The notes: generated by a model not told the origin, from the letters alone. A stretch of 64,000 nt of DNA from Varroa destructor (GCF_002443255.2 NW_019211455.1:56982671-57046670); one strand, 5' to 3'; positions 1 to 13,678 are shown, counted from the first letter of the stretch. Translations and numbers: made by a program.

Positions 1-99
1 CGTCTTCTGTATATCTGAACACTCAACCTCTTCGCGTCACGTGAAACCTTGCCAAAATTAAAAATTTAATTCTTTTCCCGAAATTGAAGGTCTACATTA

Positions 100-441
100 T
101 TGCCAGCCCTCATGCGGCTGACTCAAAATCTGAGGAAAACTTCCATGAAACAGACGGGAGGATCCTCAATAAAGTCTATAGTTAAAATGCTCGAATTCAC
201 TAAAATAGTTCAGAAAGCCCACGGTTTTGGTACAGAAATTAATGCAGAAATTAAGCACCAGTATGGTCTGTTGACATCCCAAGGTTTAACTGTGTTGGAT
301 TTTCTGCAAATTTTCTGCCACTGTATTGGATTAACAACTGAGCGGGTTCATATTTACCAATACCGTTCTTGTGGGTCAAAGAAGAAATACTTTGAAAAAA
401 AAAGACTAGGTAGTAATTTCGGGCTCGAACTGCAACTGTGA
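100..441 (+). mobile_element. Possible LINE reverse transcriptase fragment (N-terminal fingers)
   Basis: A 113-codon open frame. Residues 22-38 (SSIKSIVKMLEFTKIVQ) line up with the R-P-I-S-L-x-S-x-x-x-K-x-L-E-K-I-V block that opens the LINE reverse transcriptase. Residues 54-68 (QYGLLTSQGLTVLDF) sit about 30 residues later, where Q-H-G-F-R-x-x-R-S-T is expected. Both order and spacing fit. No palm motif A is visible after it, and the frame ends at 441. The assignment is an inference from two weak motifs in the right order. Confidence 0.33.
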
Positions 442-3400
442 TCGCAGCGAATGGTATTTATATTGAATAAACATAACCATCAGGAATTACACTTTTACCA
501 TAGGCAAACCAATCTTGCTTAAAGTATCTGCTGTTCTTTAAGGAGAGTTTTAAAATCGAGGCATAAAAAAAAAATCAATTTAGATGTGCCATCCTGGGTA
601 GACTCTGTGCACTTTTCCGTACGCTTATACTGGTACTATAAAGCCCTCCCTATCGAATACAGTGGATACACGAAGCATTAATCGATCTTTTCTATTTATT
701 CGTTACGTACCTTAATTTATCTGTAGATACCCAGTAGTATGTAATATAAATGCATAAACATAACAGATTCGGGAGAGCATTTAACGAATGTAGTACGAAC
801 ACTGATCGACCTATACTAGATAAATGGTAATGAACGACAAAGTAGAGAACGACTAGCCAGCTATACCTCTCTAGTACATATTTTTTTTCTCTAGTCCAAC
901 TAGATATGGCACTGTTCGATCATATTTAGTAGCTTAGAATAATGGCATGTTCGACTTCTGAAGATTAGGTTGTTAACAGTTACAAAGTTCCAATCTTTCT
1001 GACGAAGTGTACAGGGAGCATTTTTATTGATCCACCGATTCATGTAGCAATTGTGAAACACGTGCATGCATCTTCCTTATTTTCAGAGGGACAATTATTT
1101 CCGTACGAAACGTTAACGGATTGGCAATGCAGGCCAGCAACCCAGATCAGCAACGCGTCCTTTGAGCAAATGGACGCGAATGAAGGGAGAAATATAATGG
1201 CCAGTTGTATGAAAGTCAGAGTGGCCATGGGTACAATATATAGAAATAGGTACGTGTAGTATTTTGCTAGAGGCACTTCACCAAACAACCTGCCATATAA
1301 ATTTTTAACTTAAAACACCCTGTGAACCTTGAGCTTATGTAGTACACAACATTGACTTTAAAGAGCGTCTGTAAGTACTCATTCATATGTTGATGTAAAT
1401 GCGCAGCGCCGTCTGCGGGGCTCCTTGAGTGCGTTGCGATGCCACTCATACGCCATCGCTGGTTCAGACTTTACCGCTGCAAATGGTTCTTATGGCATAT
1501 GGTTATGATGCCATTTCACAGGTCTATTGGGGACACTTCAGTTAAGTCCAGCAAAATCCACCCTCAACTAGACCTTTTAGTAGGAGCAAGCCCTTGATTC
1601 CACACCAAGGACTGACTTTGACTCCGAAGACCTGCTCCGAAGAAGGCGTCAGAAAAACTATCGAAAATTCAATCAAACATAGCGAAGTAAAAATACCTAG
1701 CTTGATACCTTCTAACGAATAAGTAGATTTCAGTTATGGGAAAAAAAATTACTTGTCAGCCTCGTCTGGCAAATAGTACATACGGTCGGTTGTTCCGTAT
1801 CACTTTCACTTATTAAGAGTAAATTCTATCGATGGTAGTAACCATGATAGGGATTGATCCTATAATCAATAGCGCCTTTATTAATAACTAAATGGTACGA
1901 TAAGGCTTGTTGTGTATGAGGCTTGCTTATGGCGACGTCAATAGTTATGATAAAATTATCGTTCCTGGGTAAATATTTTTAGCAGAGAATGAAAGAGGAG
2001 CTACCGTTAATTTCCATTACGAAGTCGGGAATTTGCATACAGAAGTACCGAGATAAGAAAACGTACATGTATTTATATCGTACAAATATGTTGTTTGAAC
2101 TTAGGATCATGTCTTATTTTGATTCACTTAAATAAGGAAGTAAAAGATAAAAAAAAAAATAGCAAAACATCAATTTTTTAGATTGTCTGGGAGCCCCAAT
2201 ATAGCGCACAGGAGTACACACACGCATCTCAGGCCATCGCCGCTAACAAATATTTTACCGAAAAAGTGTTAAGTATTAAGGTACAATATACAACCTGGCG
2301 GTTATCGAAAAAAAAAGGGAGCACTTATTGCATTCGGATTAAGGGATACGTTGAGCTGCTAAATTCTAGTTAAAAATATTATCTTAAGTTTACAGTTTAC
2401 TACAATTATACTGAAGCCTCTTTTGTGTCTGCTCGTTGACCAAACAGTACTTAGTATTGATTGTTTTAAAATATGGATACTTCTAGCGTTTGGCACCTCT
2501 TTCACCTTCGTTGAAGTCTTGCTCACCTTAATTGAAAAAATGTGAACCCGTTGGCACATGTATAAACGTTAAAAATCTAAATTAACTTGAAGAATGTTAT
2601 AATAATGAAATTGTTAACGATAAGTGAGTTAAACGAGGAGTAACGTGGGTGATAACTTATCAATGAAGATACTCAGTCAAATAGCTTCAATTTGGAAGAG
2701 CAGTCACACAGTGCTAGAACTAAGTATTTTAGCACCATCATTTTACTTTAGCCAAATATTCTTGTAACATGTCAACAACGAGGTGGCAGACATTTTCAAA
2801 TGGCTGACAAACAATGCAATATAGCTGCTGGTAGCAATATTTTGTGGTACCGCCTCTTACAGTGATAACTGCCACCATTTTTTTTTTTGGTGCGGACGAC
2901 GATATTAGGCCCGATGCCTGCTATGAGTCGATCTTGTTGCCACACGTTAGTGATTTTTTCGCAAAGATCTAAAACATATAATTTTTTTTGTGTGCTGCCG
3001 AACCGTGATTTGATCCGTGACGTTCTCTGCTGGATTAATATCTGTCGAATTAGCAAAGCACGACGAAATCAGTCACGACGTCATGGTAGCGAATAGCCAA
3101 TAGTGACAGCGGATAGTGACAAGGCGTCACATTATGCATGCATAGGATGACCATTCCCGTACATCTTGTTCTCGATAACCTCGGTATATTCCTATTGCCC
3201 AGGTGTTTTCTGTGCGAAATGTATCGTCCCAGCGCCTTTGCCAGAAATCATAGACTACGTCATAACCTCTGATGAATTTTTATTTTTGACACGACGCAGT
3301 TCGCGGAAAATCATCTATCAACATTTCGTCTGGAGGCGTGATGGGCGTTTTTTCCAAAAATTTCAAAATGACGTTCATTTGAGAAACGGATTTTTTCTTA

Positions 3401-4656
3401 GTTTTTTAAATTCCAGTTTTCGATTCGCCTTGCCCAAGTGAAAACGGGATCGTTTCATTTAAGAATTTAACTTAGGTCTCTTGGCAAGTTTACTGTCCTT
3501 GAATCGGCGGCAAAGTGTAGCCAGCGGATGCACAGCCGCTCCGGAGGATACTATACGACATGAATCTATCTTTTCGGAGTTTGTAAATTATCATACCGTC
3601 CTCCCACTTCGGATCACAATACGCATTTAGCAAAATGACAGCGGGAAGTTTCCCCTCAGCGTTCTAGTAACGTCAGCTACCGCACGCCGGAAAGCATTTT
3701 AGCGGTTTCGCATTGCACACATTTGTCTAGTGATGAAATGTTCCGCTAATCAGTGCTTTCTACTCCCTAGTGGCATCTGTTCCCCTTTCCATCTCAACAT
3801 TTTACGTATGGAAAATCATCAGAAACTTAAACTCGGCAACTTAATTTTTTAGCGCCGATAACAGTCATGTTAGGTAAGGAGACAAGACGCGTCGGCTGTG
3901 CATAGTACACTAAATATAGCCACACAATGTAAGTGCTGGACTCGCTGAAACGCAAGTACTGCCCGCTATCATAGTGCAATCGCTGAAATATGACATGTCC
4001 GTTATACATATCACATCGTCTGTCAGCAATTAGAATATGGTGGTGATGTCTTCATCGACACTTGAAGTATCCGTGTGAAGTGGAGGCACGCCAAAACTGG
4101 TTTGAAGCTATTTTTCTTCAGTGCTACGTACGCAATTAGCCTTTATTTTTGAAGCTATTTAGGGCCTATTATAGTGCTATAATAGATTAAAAAAATGAGT
4201 AGTTCACAAGGGCTACATACGCCCGACAACTAGAAAGTTAGAAAATAGCTGAGAGAAAATATTGTAGTCCTTCAACTTGATGCCGAATATAAGATACTGA
4301 TCCGGTTCGTTCCTAAACCTCTGCGTTCCAATGGTCATAACATATAATCATAATACTATTCATAATTATTAACCGTATCGTTAAAAAGCTCATACTAGAT
4401 CAACTTAATATATTTAAAATTTGTCTCGAAATTACGCGGTGACATGCAGTAAATTAGGTGCATGTAATGATTGTCATTGGAGAGAGAACTGTAGATGGCA
4501 TGCAATATGTCTGGTTTACCTGGTTCCGCAAGTAACGACTGTTTGAACAGCCGAATGGTCCACAATATCCTCTATGTCATTTGCCAATGTACAAGTAACT
4601 CGTGCCTTTCCCGCTAGCTTTGGCCTCTGAACAATCAGAAGAAAGGGGCCCCGCTG
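442..4656. other. No gene recognised
   Basis: Only short frames. A - strand frame at 1040-1288 has a 25-residue hydrophobic stretch but no family match. A nine-base inverted repeat is at 4166-4185, and ATAGTGACA occurs twice 13 bases apart at 3100 and 3113. Confidence 0.6.
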
Positions 4657-5103
4657 ATGGAAAACAAATCCTACTCGAGTTGCCCCTCGACAGTCCGACG
4701 CACGTTACATAACGGCCATAAAGCCAAAATTTGCTTGACGTCAAACCACCTGCCCATACGGCGACGAAAACCGAGCGTGACAGTAAAAGCAGAAATGCGT
4801 GACCATGTGATTGATGTAATCAGTAGTAATCTGGATCTTTGCATGAGGCCTGCGCAGACATCTATATGGTATGTGCGTCAAGACAGAGGAAACAAGTGTC
4901 TTGCAGATATGTTCGTGTACAGGTTAATGCTATCTGAGGAACGAAATTACCGACATGATATACATGTATACAAAACAGGTAGTTCAAGCAATAATGTTAA
5001 GGCAATTTATTCTATAGAACCCTACGCTAGACGGCTGTCGTGGATAAATCAGTGGCTGTGGGCAGTCGTCAGAATATTTTTTCAGAAGATCAGACATGAA
5101 TAG
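4657..5103 (+). other. Unassigned 148-codon open frame
   Basis: A long frame for this window, ending in TAG 5101-5103 with an A10 run directly after it. HDIHVYKTGSSSNNVK near residues 100-115 loosely recalls the Y-T-D-G-S start of RNase H but lacks the Asp. The product is basic and has no clear hydrophobic segment or signal peptide. I recognise no family. Confidence 0.12.
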
Positions 5104-8100
5104 TAGAAAAAAAAAACTATTGCCTCTATTCGTGCTAAAAGTAAAACTCTGCTATTGACTATTGATTTTTATAGCGCTTATAGTTACGTTGCATTTTTCT
5201 ATTAACTTAGAGTGGCATGAAAGCAAATAATAACACTGAAGTCGTTACCAAAGTATGTGGCAAATTTTTATTGCGGGCTCGAATTGTTTGTGTTTTTACA
5301 TAAACAGTGCAGTATAAACATAATCCTTTCCTGTGGGATTAATAACATGGGTCAGTTGCGGGAAGTCAATAGCTCTACGCTGTTTGGCGAGGCGCGTTAT
5401 GATATCAAATCCAATCGCCTATTTCATAAATAGATACGACGGACGCTAAATTTTCGATACAGACATTAGCCTATCTGAGCTAAGGGACGCCTTCGCAAGT
5501 CGACGAGACGGTTTTCATTTTCATCGAAACGTTTCAGAAGGAACTAAAACATTAAATCGAAATATTAATCATGGGTCGTCATTCAAAAAAATATCTAAAT
5601 AAAACAGTAGAGTATGTCAAATCGTTAATTTAAGATTCCGTTCTACATGGCGCCTACAGAAATTCCTATGTGTATTAATAAATAGAAAAACTGCAGGACG
5701 TTTGCAGGAGAATTCGCTGCTTGAATGCTGCACCGCTTCTCTTCCCGGACTTGTCCTTTGAGAAAGGGATTGGACTCCTGTATGTCGCAAATAAGTGGCC
5801 AATCGATTTAATATTAAGGCGTGTTCCCTTTCCGTTTTTCTCGTAGCCTCAATAATGTCTATATCGATGGATGTCGACCGTTTCTATGTTAACGAAGGTG
5901 AAACGTATAGTATATTGTTTAACGACGAATAGCAGGATCGATAGGCTCACTGATTATGGCAACAATAATCAGGAAAGGCCTGTCCTTGGCAGTGACGAAT
6001 TGAAACGGCCTAATTAATGTCTTTCAAATTCTGATTAATATAGTTCTCATAACGTATCTCTATTGTTATGTAAATAATTAAAATTCGCTACGAAAAGGGA
6101 ATGTCCTTGATCTTCCGGAATAAATAAATACGGCCATGAAAAGTTTTCCTCTAATTGAAGCTGGAAATGTAGCGGTTTCCATGATACGAAATTACCTATG
6201 TTGAACGAGGTTATCTTCAGTACAGACGAAGGGCGTGCCGGTATTTCGATTGATATTTTTGCAGATGTAATGGGATGTCAGAAAATTCGAGACACCGTTT
6301 TACAGATAGACAAACACAGTTAAAAAAAGAAAAAAAAAAAAAACTTTATAGTTTAAATGTACATGCGCGGGATTACACTCAACATCAGACCATGTATATA
6401 AAAAGTAACTAGATGCTACCTTTCCGAAGTATCCTGTACATGCCATGTCGTCAGTCTCTACCCGATCGGGTTGGAGTCTCTCGGCGGCATCATTCTCATT
6501 GTTCCCATTCGGGTCTGGAACGCCTAAAAAAACATACCGCACCAAAGGAAAGAACCGTTCTTCACTTAACTACATCTTTAACACGGATAATGACAAGTAC
6601 CCGCAAGAACGTAACAGTAATAAGCGTTTCCTATACAGCAGCCGAGGGACGAATTGGAAAAATCTCGCCCAACGAAAATAAAATCATGAGTGATTCTTGC
6701 AAATCTATTCTCAGTTGCCTAGACTATCGCACTACGGACATATCAAAAGCCATCAAACAACAAATTTATATTACGTAAACTGTGTCAGCTAAGCCGTAGA
6801 GACCAGTGCGTACATCGTTGTTCTGTATCTGTTTATTACAATTTGAATAAAGATGAATTTATTTTGAAATTGAATCTGAAGGGGCCAACGTTAGATAAAT
6901 CCACCGATTCCTCATTCAATGTTCTCATCCGAATGGGAAATATATTTATACTTGAGAAGTATTTAGTTCAATTGTTGCAAAATTCAAGGTTGAACTTAAG
7001 CCACACTTGTTCATCGTTTCGGATCCTAACAAATATCCGATCTGATCGGACAGTTAGTCGAGAGGTATATTTCCGATGCATTTACTATAGGGATATATCT
7101 TAAATTGACTTTGCCTTTGCGCGGTCAAATCCTCTCAGGACGTCCTACATAACAAAGTTTAGAATTTCTACTAAAAAAGTTACTTTGAAGATAATTCAAT
7201 CGTCGAATTTGGATCTTGGAGGAATTGCAAATTTATAATAATGGAAACATTATCCTTAAGCTCAACGCCTCGTCCACCCTTTAGGACATAATAACACATC
7301 TGGGCAGAGTCGAAAACGTCACAAGTTACCGTTAATCTAGCGCAACTGCATTATAAACATGACGACATCTGTCCGGTTATGATTACGTGCTCTGTTGCCA
7401 TTTCCTGTCTCAAGAAGTTTTTCCTAGATAGCCAGTAAGAAAGGCAATGAAGCTGAAAGGGGGCACTGAAGCCATGCAGCGAAGAATACAGCGCAGTGCA
7501 AGGATCGCTTAGTTACGCGGTCTCACTTTCAAGATCTGCCATTTAGTTAATGGCGGATCTTTGTAATGAGATCCCTTCTAGCTACAGTTGATAAACATTT
7601 CCTTGGCAACGATTACGCGTTACGGTCCCTTCGGAGCTGGTGAACGAGCCTGAATAGCCTTTTCTTCAACTAAACGGGTAGACATATCCGTACTATATAC
7701 TCAGTATCCGATAACTCGATATCTTTGTCTTTTATGTAAACGCCGTAACGTGTAGGCTAATATTATTGAAGTGATAAATAGCTTCAACGTCTCATGAAGT
7801 TATTGAAGAAGAGGATTACGACTCGAGGTATTGCTGCGAAAAATGCGGTTCTAGGAAATGTTTTCGTGTGATACACTAATGCAATGGTTATAACGTGTCG
7901 CAAGGATATCGATACTCCTGAACGAAGCATTAAGACACTGCTATGAGAACGAATCGAGGAGATCACATTTTACTTAGGCACTGAAATTATGAGCTGAGGC
8001 ACAGGTAGAAGGATCCCACAAAGCAAAGCACCCACTACTAAATATGAGACGTGCACGCTTTTCGTTACATATTTCTAATAATACTTTATCTATAGCTGTC

Positions 8101-8330
8101 CAACATTTCGAGGATGGCATTGTAGATCACCTAGTCTATTGTGAGCGCAACGCTAGACTGTACGTAAATTGTTCTATTATTTAAGCAAATAGACGGGCAT
8201 ATATTATCGCAAATCTTAACATTATCACGATTACGGTTCCATTAATAAAGCAGAATTTGTATCGTCTTAGTAGACTGCATCGATATTCAAATACTACTTG
8301 TCCTTGTTCCGTTTCGAGTCTTATTATAGC
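5104..8330. other. No gene recognised
   Basis: AT-rich DNA with an A-rich tract at about 6322-6341 and the 7.5 kb hairpin. The 121-codon + strand frame at 6413-6778 has no recognisable motif. Confidence 0.6.
7519..7573 (+). repeat. Imperfect hairpin, 13-bp stem with flanking pairing
   Basis: AAGATCTGCCATT (7531-7543) pairs with 7549-7561 over 13 positions with one T-G pair and a five-base loop. After a five-by-five internal loop, GTCTCA pairs with TGAGAT around 7520-7525 and 7567-7572. The overall shape is a roughly 55-base stem-loop. It is short for a microRNA precursor and may be chance or an old palindrome. Confidence 0.7.
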
Positions 8331-8348
8331 TTTTTTTTTTTTTTTTTT
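8331..8348 (-). repeat. Poly(A) run of 18 on the - strand
   Basis: T18 on the + strand, followed by C and six more T. It sits about 60 bases downstream of the - strand 163-codon frame. Confidence 0.95.
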
Positions 8349-8408
8349 CTTTTTTAACATTTCAATGAAGAGAACTGTGCGAGTCTAGGTCTATCGCTGC
8401 TCGTGCCG

Positions 8409-8900
8409 TTAGCACTGCTGTCGAAATTGCCATGGTGGGCAGTTCCGGAAGGACCGCGCTAGGTCAGGGAAAGCGTTCCCATTGGAAAGTGCCCCATTCC
8501 GTTCAACCGCAGTGTTCTGGGCCGGATAACGTGATACCAAAACAGCAATTGGCTCGATGGTAAACCAACATTTGCTACCCCCAGAGATCGTAGAATTCTC
8601 TACGCAGTCGTATAAATTTAGAGAAACACGGTACGACAGTGAGCTAGCTCTGGTGTCAAACAGACGATCCGTAATGATGATACTGATAAATGATGTTATA
8701 TTAGAGACGAAAATCATAACATCGATTACAGAACCAGATAAAATTCGAAAGTACCATGATAAGGCTACGCGTATAGTAATGAACTGTATACGGCGTAGAC
8801 CATTTGAAGACCGTCTGTGTAAAAAATACGCGTTGCATTTTGCGTTTGTAACTATTGTACATGTAGGTTTCATAAAGCGCTTTGTAAATACCTTCAGCAA
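8409..8900 (-). other. Unassigned 163-codon - strand frame near a poly(A) run
   Basis: One of the longest frames in the window. LRRIQFITIRVAL near residue 35 vaguely recalls the L-x-x-I-Q-x-x-x-L-R segment after the reverse transcriptase of LINEs, but nothing else supports this. Its stop lies about 60 bases before an A18 run on the same strand (complement of 8331-8348), the arrangement expected of a retrocopy or LINE tail. The opposite strand has a 117-codon frame over the same bases, so which strand, if either, once coded is unclear. Confidence 0.15.
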
Positions 8901-8949
8901 GTGTGCCTAGCGAGATTCGGCGAAAGCTGCCAAAGGACGTCAATTGAAG

Positions 8950-11830
8950 TCGACCTCTATGCTTGAGTAATGAGTATTTGTTTGCGGATAAGTATATCCG
9001 TTAGCAGTGGAGCTAAAACAAACAGATATCTCGAGCTTTCCGTCCGATAGCGATCAAGCTATCACCGGTCAGAGTTTGAGTGTGATGAAATATAATTAAC
9101 AAGGTGATATTAGAGAGCATAAGGCATTGACCGATGGACCTAAAAGCGTTTCTCAACTCGTTCTATTGCTGTGAATAAACATTACTCTCATTAGGGGCCT
9201 AGTGCCCTCTAGTATGATCTCGATATAGTATCATTCTAAGTACCGAGTACAAAGTTTAGCTAACTTTTTTTTTTTTTCCTTATCTATTACTTGTTTTAGC
9301 GAGTCGACATTTGCGTAGTATCAATCACCAACTGTCCCGCTTTACCAATGAACAGAACTAATAAGAATTGCAGGTGCTGTACTGTGTCACTATAACGCAA
9401 CCTGAAAGCAACGTAAGATCGACTCATCGATACGTTTCCGATTGTATAAAAATAAATAAATAAAACGACCAGCCTGCAGGACGACGGTGTAGATGATTGC
9501 CTTAAATGGGACGGGCCATTTGTGTAGATAACTGCGTCGAAAAGAGCTTCGAACTATTGGCCTGAGGTGGTGTATGCGTATTATTTACTAAAGCGTTGGG
9601 TCAAAAAGATGTAACTTCAGGTGAGAAAGCCTCAAGAATCAACTGTACATTCGGCCTTTACAACAGAGAATTTGCTCGCCGACGTCGTAATCTACCACAC
9701 ATACCGCAGTATAAAATTATAGTAAAATGCCGATAGCATTTAATTAAAGAGGGATTTATAAAAAAGAATAGCGATGAGAGGTTCGATTTTCAGCCTATAT
9801 TTAGGCATAATTTATTGCATTGTATTTTACGCAATAGCTTCATTCAAATTCTCAGCTGTTCCATATATTAAAGCGATTTGACAAACGTTAAAAATAGATA
9901 GGGAGGACATTATCGTAAATGATGATGTAAGAATGCTTTTTGTTTCAAAAGCTACGTACAGATGCCATTAAGTAGGACAACTGCCAGCTGACGTTTTTCT
10001 CCAGTAAGGTTTTCCTAATTATCTCGGTAACGATGCAAACGCTTTAATTAAGTTCGTAAGAACTTGATTTTGACGGCCAATTAAAAAAAAATTACTGCTA
10101 TAAAGTCGCATTGCTCTACGAAGTCTCTTATTGGGTTATTCATTCTCTGAAGCATGGGCTCGAAACGATCAATACTCAGTAAATGTAATTGATAAATGTG
10201 CGGCCTGAAAAGATGGATCAGAAATAACTTTCGCTTCCTGCGAGAGACGAATCGCTTCAGAGAAACATCTATCTAAGTAATCGAAGGCCAACGAAATAAT
10301 GCGATTAGTATTTGTCACTTATGAGCTAAGCCTTGCGAAAAAAATTGGTCAGATCGCAAGATATGTCCTCTGCCCACAATAGAAAATCAAGACTCTTTTT
10401 CCTTTATCTTTACGTTGCATGTAGCGTGCCATTAAACGTGCGGCACGTACGTCAACTTTACGTATCTTAAATGGTGTCCGTGCCGAATCTATTTAACTCA
10501 TTATGCGACTCAGATGGTCCGGTTCCGTGTGATATTATAGCGCGAAAAAAATTCATGCCCATTTGAATATTAATCTGTGCTAGAGGAGCCGAAATAGGGC
10601 GAAGGACAACTACTTTCGAATAGTTACTCATCTGTCATACGTAACAGTAACGCTAGCAGATTCTCAATAGTTTTAGTTTATCTTGACTTGATAGTTTTGT
10701 TAATATTTCGTTATAACGGATCAAGATCTCTGATGGCGAGAAATGTTTTTGGCAGTAAACAAACTTAATGAACAGGCATCATGCGTACTGTATAGGTAAA
10801 ATGTTTTATTGAAGGACATTTTCACAAGGCTTACGGAAATGCATCTGCTCACTGTACTATTCATGTTGTGTCTGTGTTTAGATGTTGCTTGCGTTTCTAC
10901 ATCTTACCTTATTCAGATTGTTTATTGGTTTTTGCCTCAGCTCGATTTAGGCACGTCTCGTAAGCTAGCTTCGTGCGAGTCAGGAGGTCGTTGGCGCTCT
11001 GCCAGCGAGTGCGTTGCACACTGATCCTTTCCAGAATTTGACGGTGACTTCGCAGATCCGACAACCAGATCCGAAATCAGCCGACATGATTCCGTAGCAT
11101 TCTAGACCAATCCGGTGCTACGTTTTTCTATTTAACGGTATTGTGTAACATAACGGTTCCCTTGCAAGCGATGATTCTTTGCACCTTCGCATAGTATAAA
11201 CGGTATTCAAAAGTATATAACATGTCATAAAAACAACAATCATCGTCTCCGATCACCAACTTTTCTTAGCAAAAAAGATACCTTGTTCTATTTTGAAGAG
11301 TCGCGTCTATATTGTAACGTAGTTCGAAATTTCATCTTTTTTGCTACAGGAAGCCTATATACGCATGATCGAAATTGTTAAATGTATGCTTATGAATTTA
11401 ACTTGCCAATGATGGAAAAATATGGCAATCTGTTTACTTAAGGCCCTCCACGATGATTCTAACGAGTTTTATCATGTGTAAAAAAGACAGCCTTGTCTAA
11501 CGTTGTTTATTTAATGTTTCAGATCATATATGGGTCCTTCTCCGACGTTTTTCTTGTTCCGGGGGTATGAAGCACTTGCAGTTTTTCTAAATGCAAATCA
11601 TAGTAATTTAGGAGTCGAACGGGGCTTAACTGTGGGTTAAGATTTTTTCGAGCTGAGCGTTCCTTTTCTCTGCTCGATATTGACGTAGAAATCTCATTTA
11701 TCATTACCTGTAACAACTTTATATGGAACTCTGTTATTGTGGCCGTGTGTTGCTTTGGGCCGGGCGACATGTTGTAATATAACAAGAATTTGTCTTTTTG
11801 TCGTGCCCTTGGATGGAGCACCCGAACTCC
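8950..11830. other. No gene recognised
   Basis: Featureless AT-rich DNA with an (AAAT)n tract near 9447-9465. The 100-codon - strand frame at 11519-11821 is unrecognised. Confidence 0.6.
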
Positions 11831-11833
11831 TAA

Positions 11834-12055
11834 TTCTTAAGTAAGATCTATAGAGTAAAAAGGGCTGATGATATCTACAAGGCCGTAGTTCATCTTGTCG
11901 ACCAATTCACAAGTTGTAGGCTGTCCTGTTTCAAAACGCCTCCAAGGGTACTCATCGATTTCGGATGGCCTATCGCAACAGGCGGCATCCTCCAGGCGAA
12001 ACCTTCGCTTATTGAACTTGGAAGACCACCTTTAAGCAGTTCTTTCGGGCATTGA
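11834..12055 (+). mobile_element. Possible LINE reverse transcriptase fragment (ADD box)
   Basis: A 73-codon stop-free stretch without an ATG. It carries RADDIYKAVVHLVDQF starting at about 11861, with the Ala-Asp-Asp codons at 11864-11872, followed by FTSCRLSCFKTP. This fits the palm C box (YADD) plus the helix and the G-L-x-x-N-x-x-K-T turn of LINE reverse transcriptases. Upstream at about 11612 GVERGLT could be a relic of the G-V-R-Q-G-x-P-L-S box in the same orientation, but it is further away than normal. No endonuclease or RNase H was seen nearby. Confidence 0.4.
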
Positions 12056-13678
12056 ATCCGCATCTCATGGCACAAGCTCCCGACCCACTTCTGCGGCTTG
12101 TTAACCTCAACGGGAAGGGAAACAGCATAGATATCGAAAATACACGACCTTCTCACCAAGAACATCCATCTACGGAACCTAAACTCAAAAAACCGCTTCG
12201 TTCTTTATACTATAATAATAGGCTGATGGAAGGAGAGGGAGCGGTTTCAAACGGCTAAACATTATATAAGGAGCTAAAGGAAAAAGGAGATTTTTGAAAA
12301 ACATCATTCCTTTTAACCAGCTTAACAAAATTGTGAAATGATTCAGAGATATATATATATATATATATAAATTTTTTTCTTACCTCAAACATTCGAGTCA
12401 GATATAAATCTCAACTCAGTGACATAGCGGAATATGTGCGCATATAGCTAACGTTATTTTCGTTTCGACAATTTATACATATGTGTAATGTAGTAACATG
12501 TATAAACAAACAGGATTTTGTAAATATTTATCGTTTCCTGCTATAAACGCGTAGTGAAGAGAGTGGTTATTTCGTGAAGGATTTTTAGTTAGTAAATGTT
12601 TTTATTCATAGAAATATTGTTTGATCATGCTATAAATTGGCGTGATATATTATGTGTGCAACGTATTAACAAATCGTCTTAGCGGCATTCTTCTGTGGGA
12701 CAGTTGTGTCTAACACTACTTAGATTCAATGGACTGATCATGTCTCCGGTATTTATTTGATCTTCCAAAAAATCATAGTATAGCCTATAATTTTTCTTTG
12801 GCCTCGTCGGGACAGCGGCATAATTTCATTCATACGAAGTACGTGTTGTATTGTTGATGTCTTCGTTCATATTGAACTTGCCTCGCGTTTAGCGTTCCCG
12901 CCCGTCTTAGTATTGGTTGTAAGCTTTCTCTATAACTACTGTAGAAGCCCTGTTCTCGTAATCCAGTCTATGTTATTGCTATTAATCAACTGCCTCTAGT
13001 GACTTCTGCGTTGGTAAATTTTCATGTTGGTTAAAACCTGAATTAAAGCCGTACTCTTTTCGATTTGTATAGCTTGCTAGGCTAGTTCTCTTGCTAGGCG
13101 ATATACTAGAAAGAACTATTTACACTGCGTCTCCCACTTCACGGAAGTGCTACGTTGGGATTCATTGACCAGTAATCCTTCCTAATATTTCTTAATATTC
13201 CTAAAAGGGACACTAACACGTCTTTTTGGGATTTTGAAGCCCCTTTTTTTCCAGCTTATGACATTGTGGTAATTGCATTTCTGCATGTCTTTCTAGGTAG
13301 AGCTACAACTTTCCACTATAACTTGGATGTATCGGATTTGCTACGTGAGTGCGACGCCGGACATGCAGTTGCCTAACGAGGGATTTAGCCGGCATCTTTT
13401 TTTTGGTTTGAAAGGCTTCTCGTGGATGGCCAGCTTAATGACTAAATACCTAATATGAACTAATATCCTCATTTGAATTCGCTTTGTTGTCGTCGTACTT
13501 TAAAAAACCTTCTATCTATAATAATAATAATCGATAATTTCCAAATGCTGGCAGGTGTGCAAGACTATGACGAGGCTGTTTGTAAACAGTCATCCGAATA
13601 TTTTTGAAATCTTCTTTTCAAGGAAGCTAAAGTGACTCTATTTGCTGTTTATCCAACGGTGCTAAAGACAGTAATATT
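12056..13678. other. No gene recognised
   Basis: Nothing beyond the AT microsatellite at 12.35 kb. The 3' continuation of the - strand RT fragment cannot be followed below 13.6 kb. Confidence 0.6.
12349..12369. repeat. (AT)n microsatellite
   Basis: A perfect AT array of about 21 bases. A shorter one is at 15813-15827. Confidence 0.95.

Noticed and set aside
1040..1288. - strand frame with a hydrophobic segment resembling a receptor membrane helix
   Set aside because: A single hydrophobic stretch is common by chance in AT-rich DNA and no receptor motif accompanies it.
2880..2972. + strand GADDDIRPD, resembling a YADD box
   Set aside because: Only 26 codons long and without a second motif.
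5950..5972. 8-bp inverted repeat with 7-base loop
   Set aside because: Several of this size are expected by chance.
8557..8910. + strand 117-codon frame with SVMMILINDVIL, resembling the L-I-Y-I-N-D-L part of LINE RT
   Set aside because: One weak match, and the opposite strand has a longer frame over the same bases.
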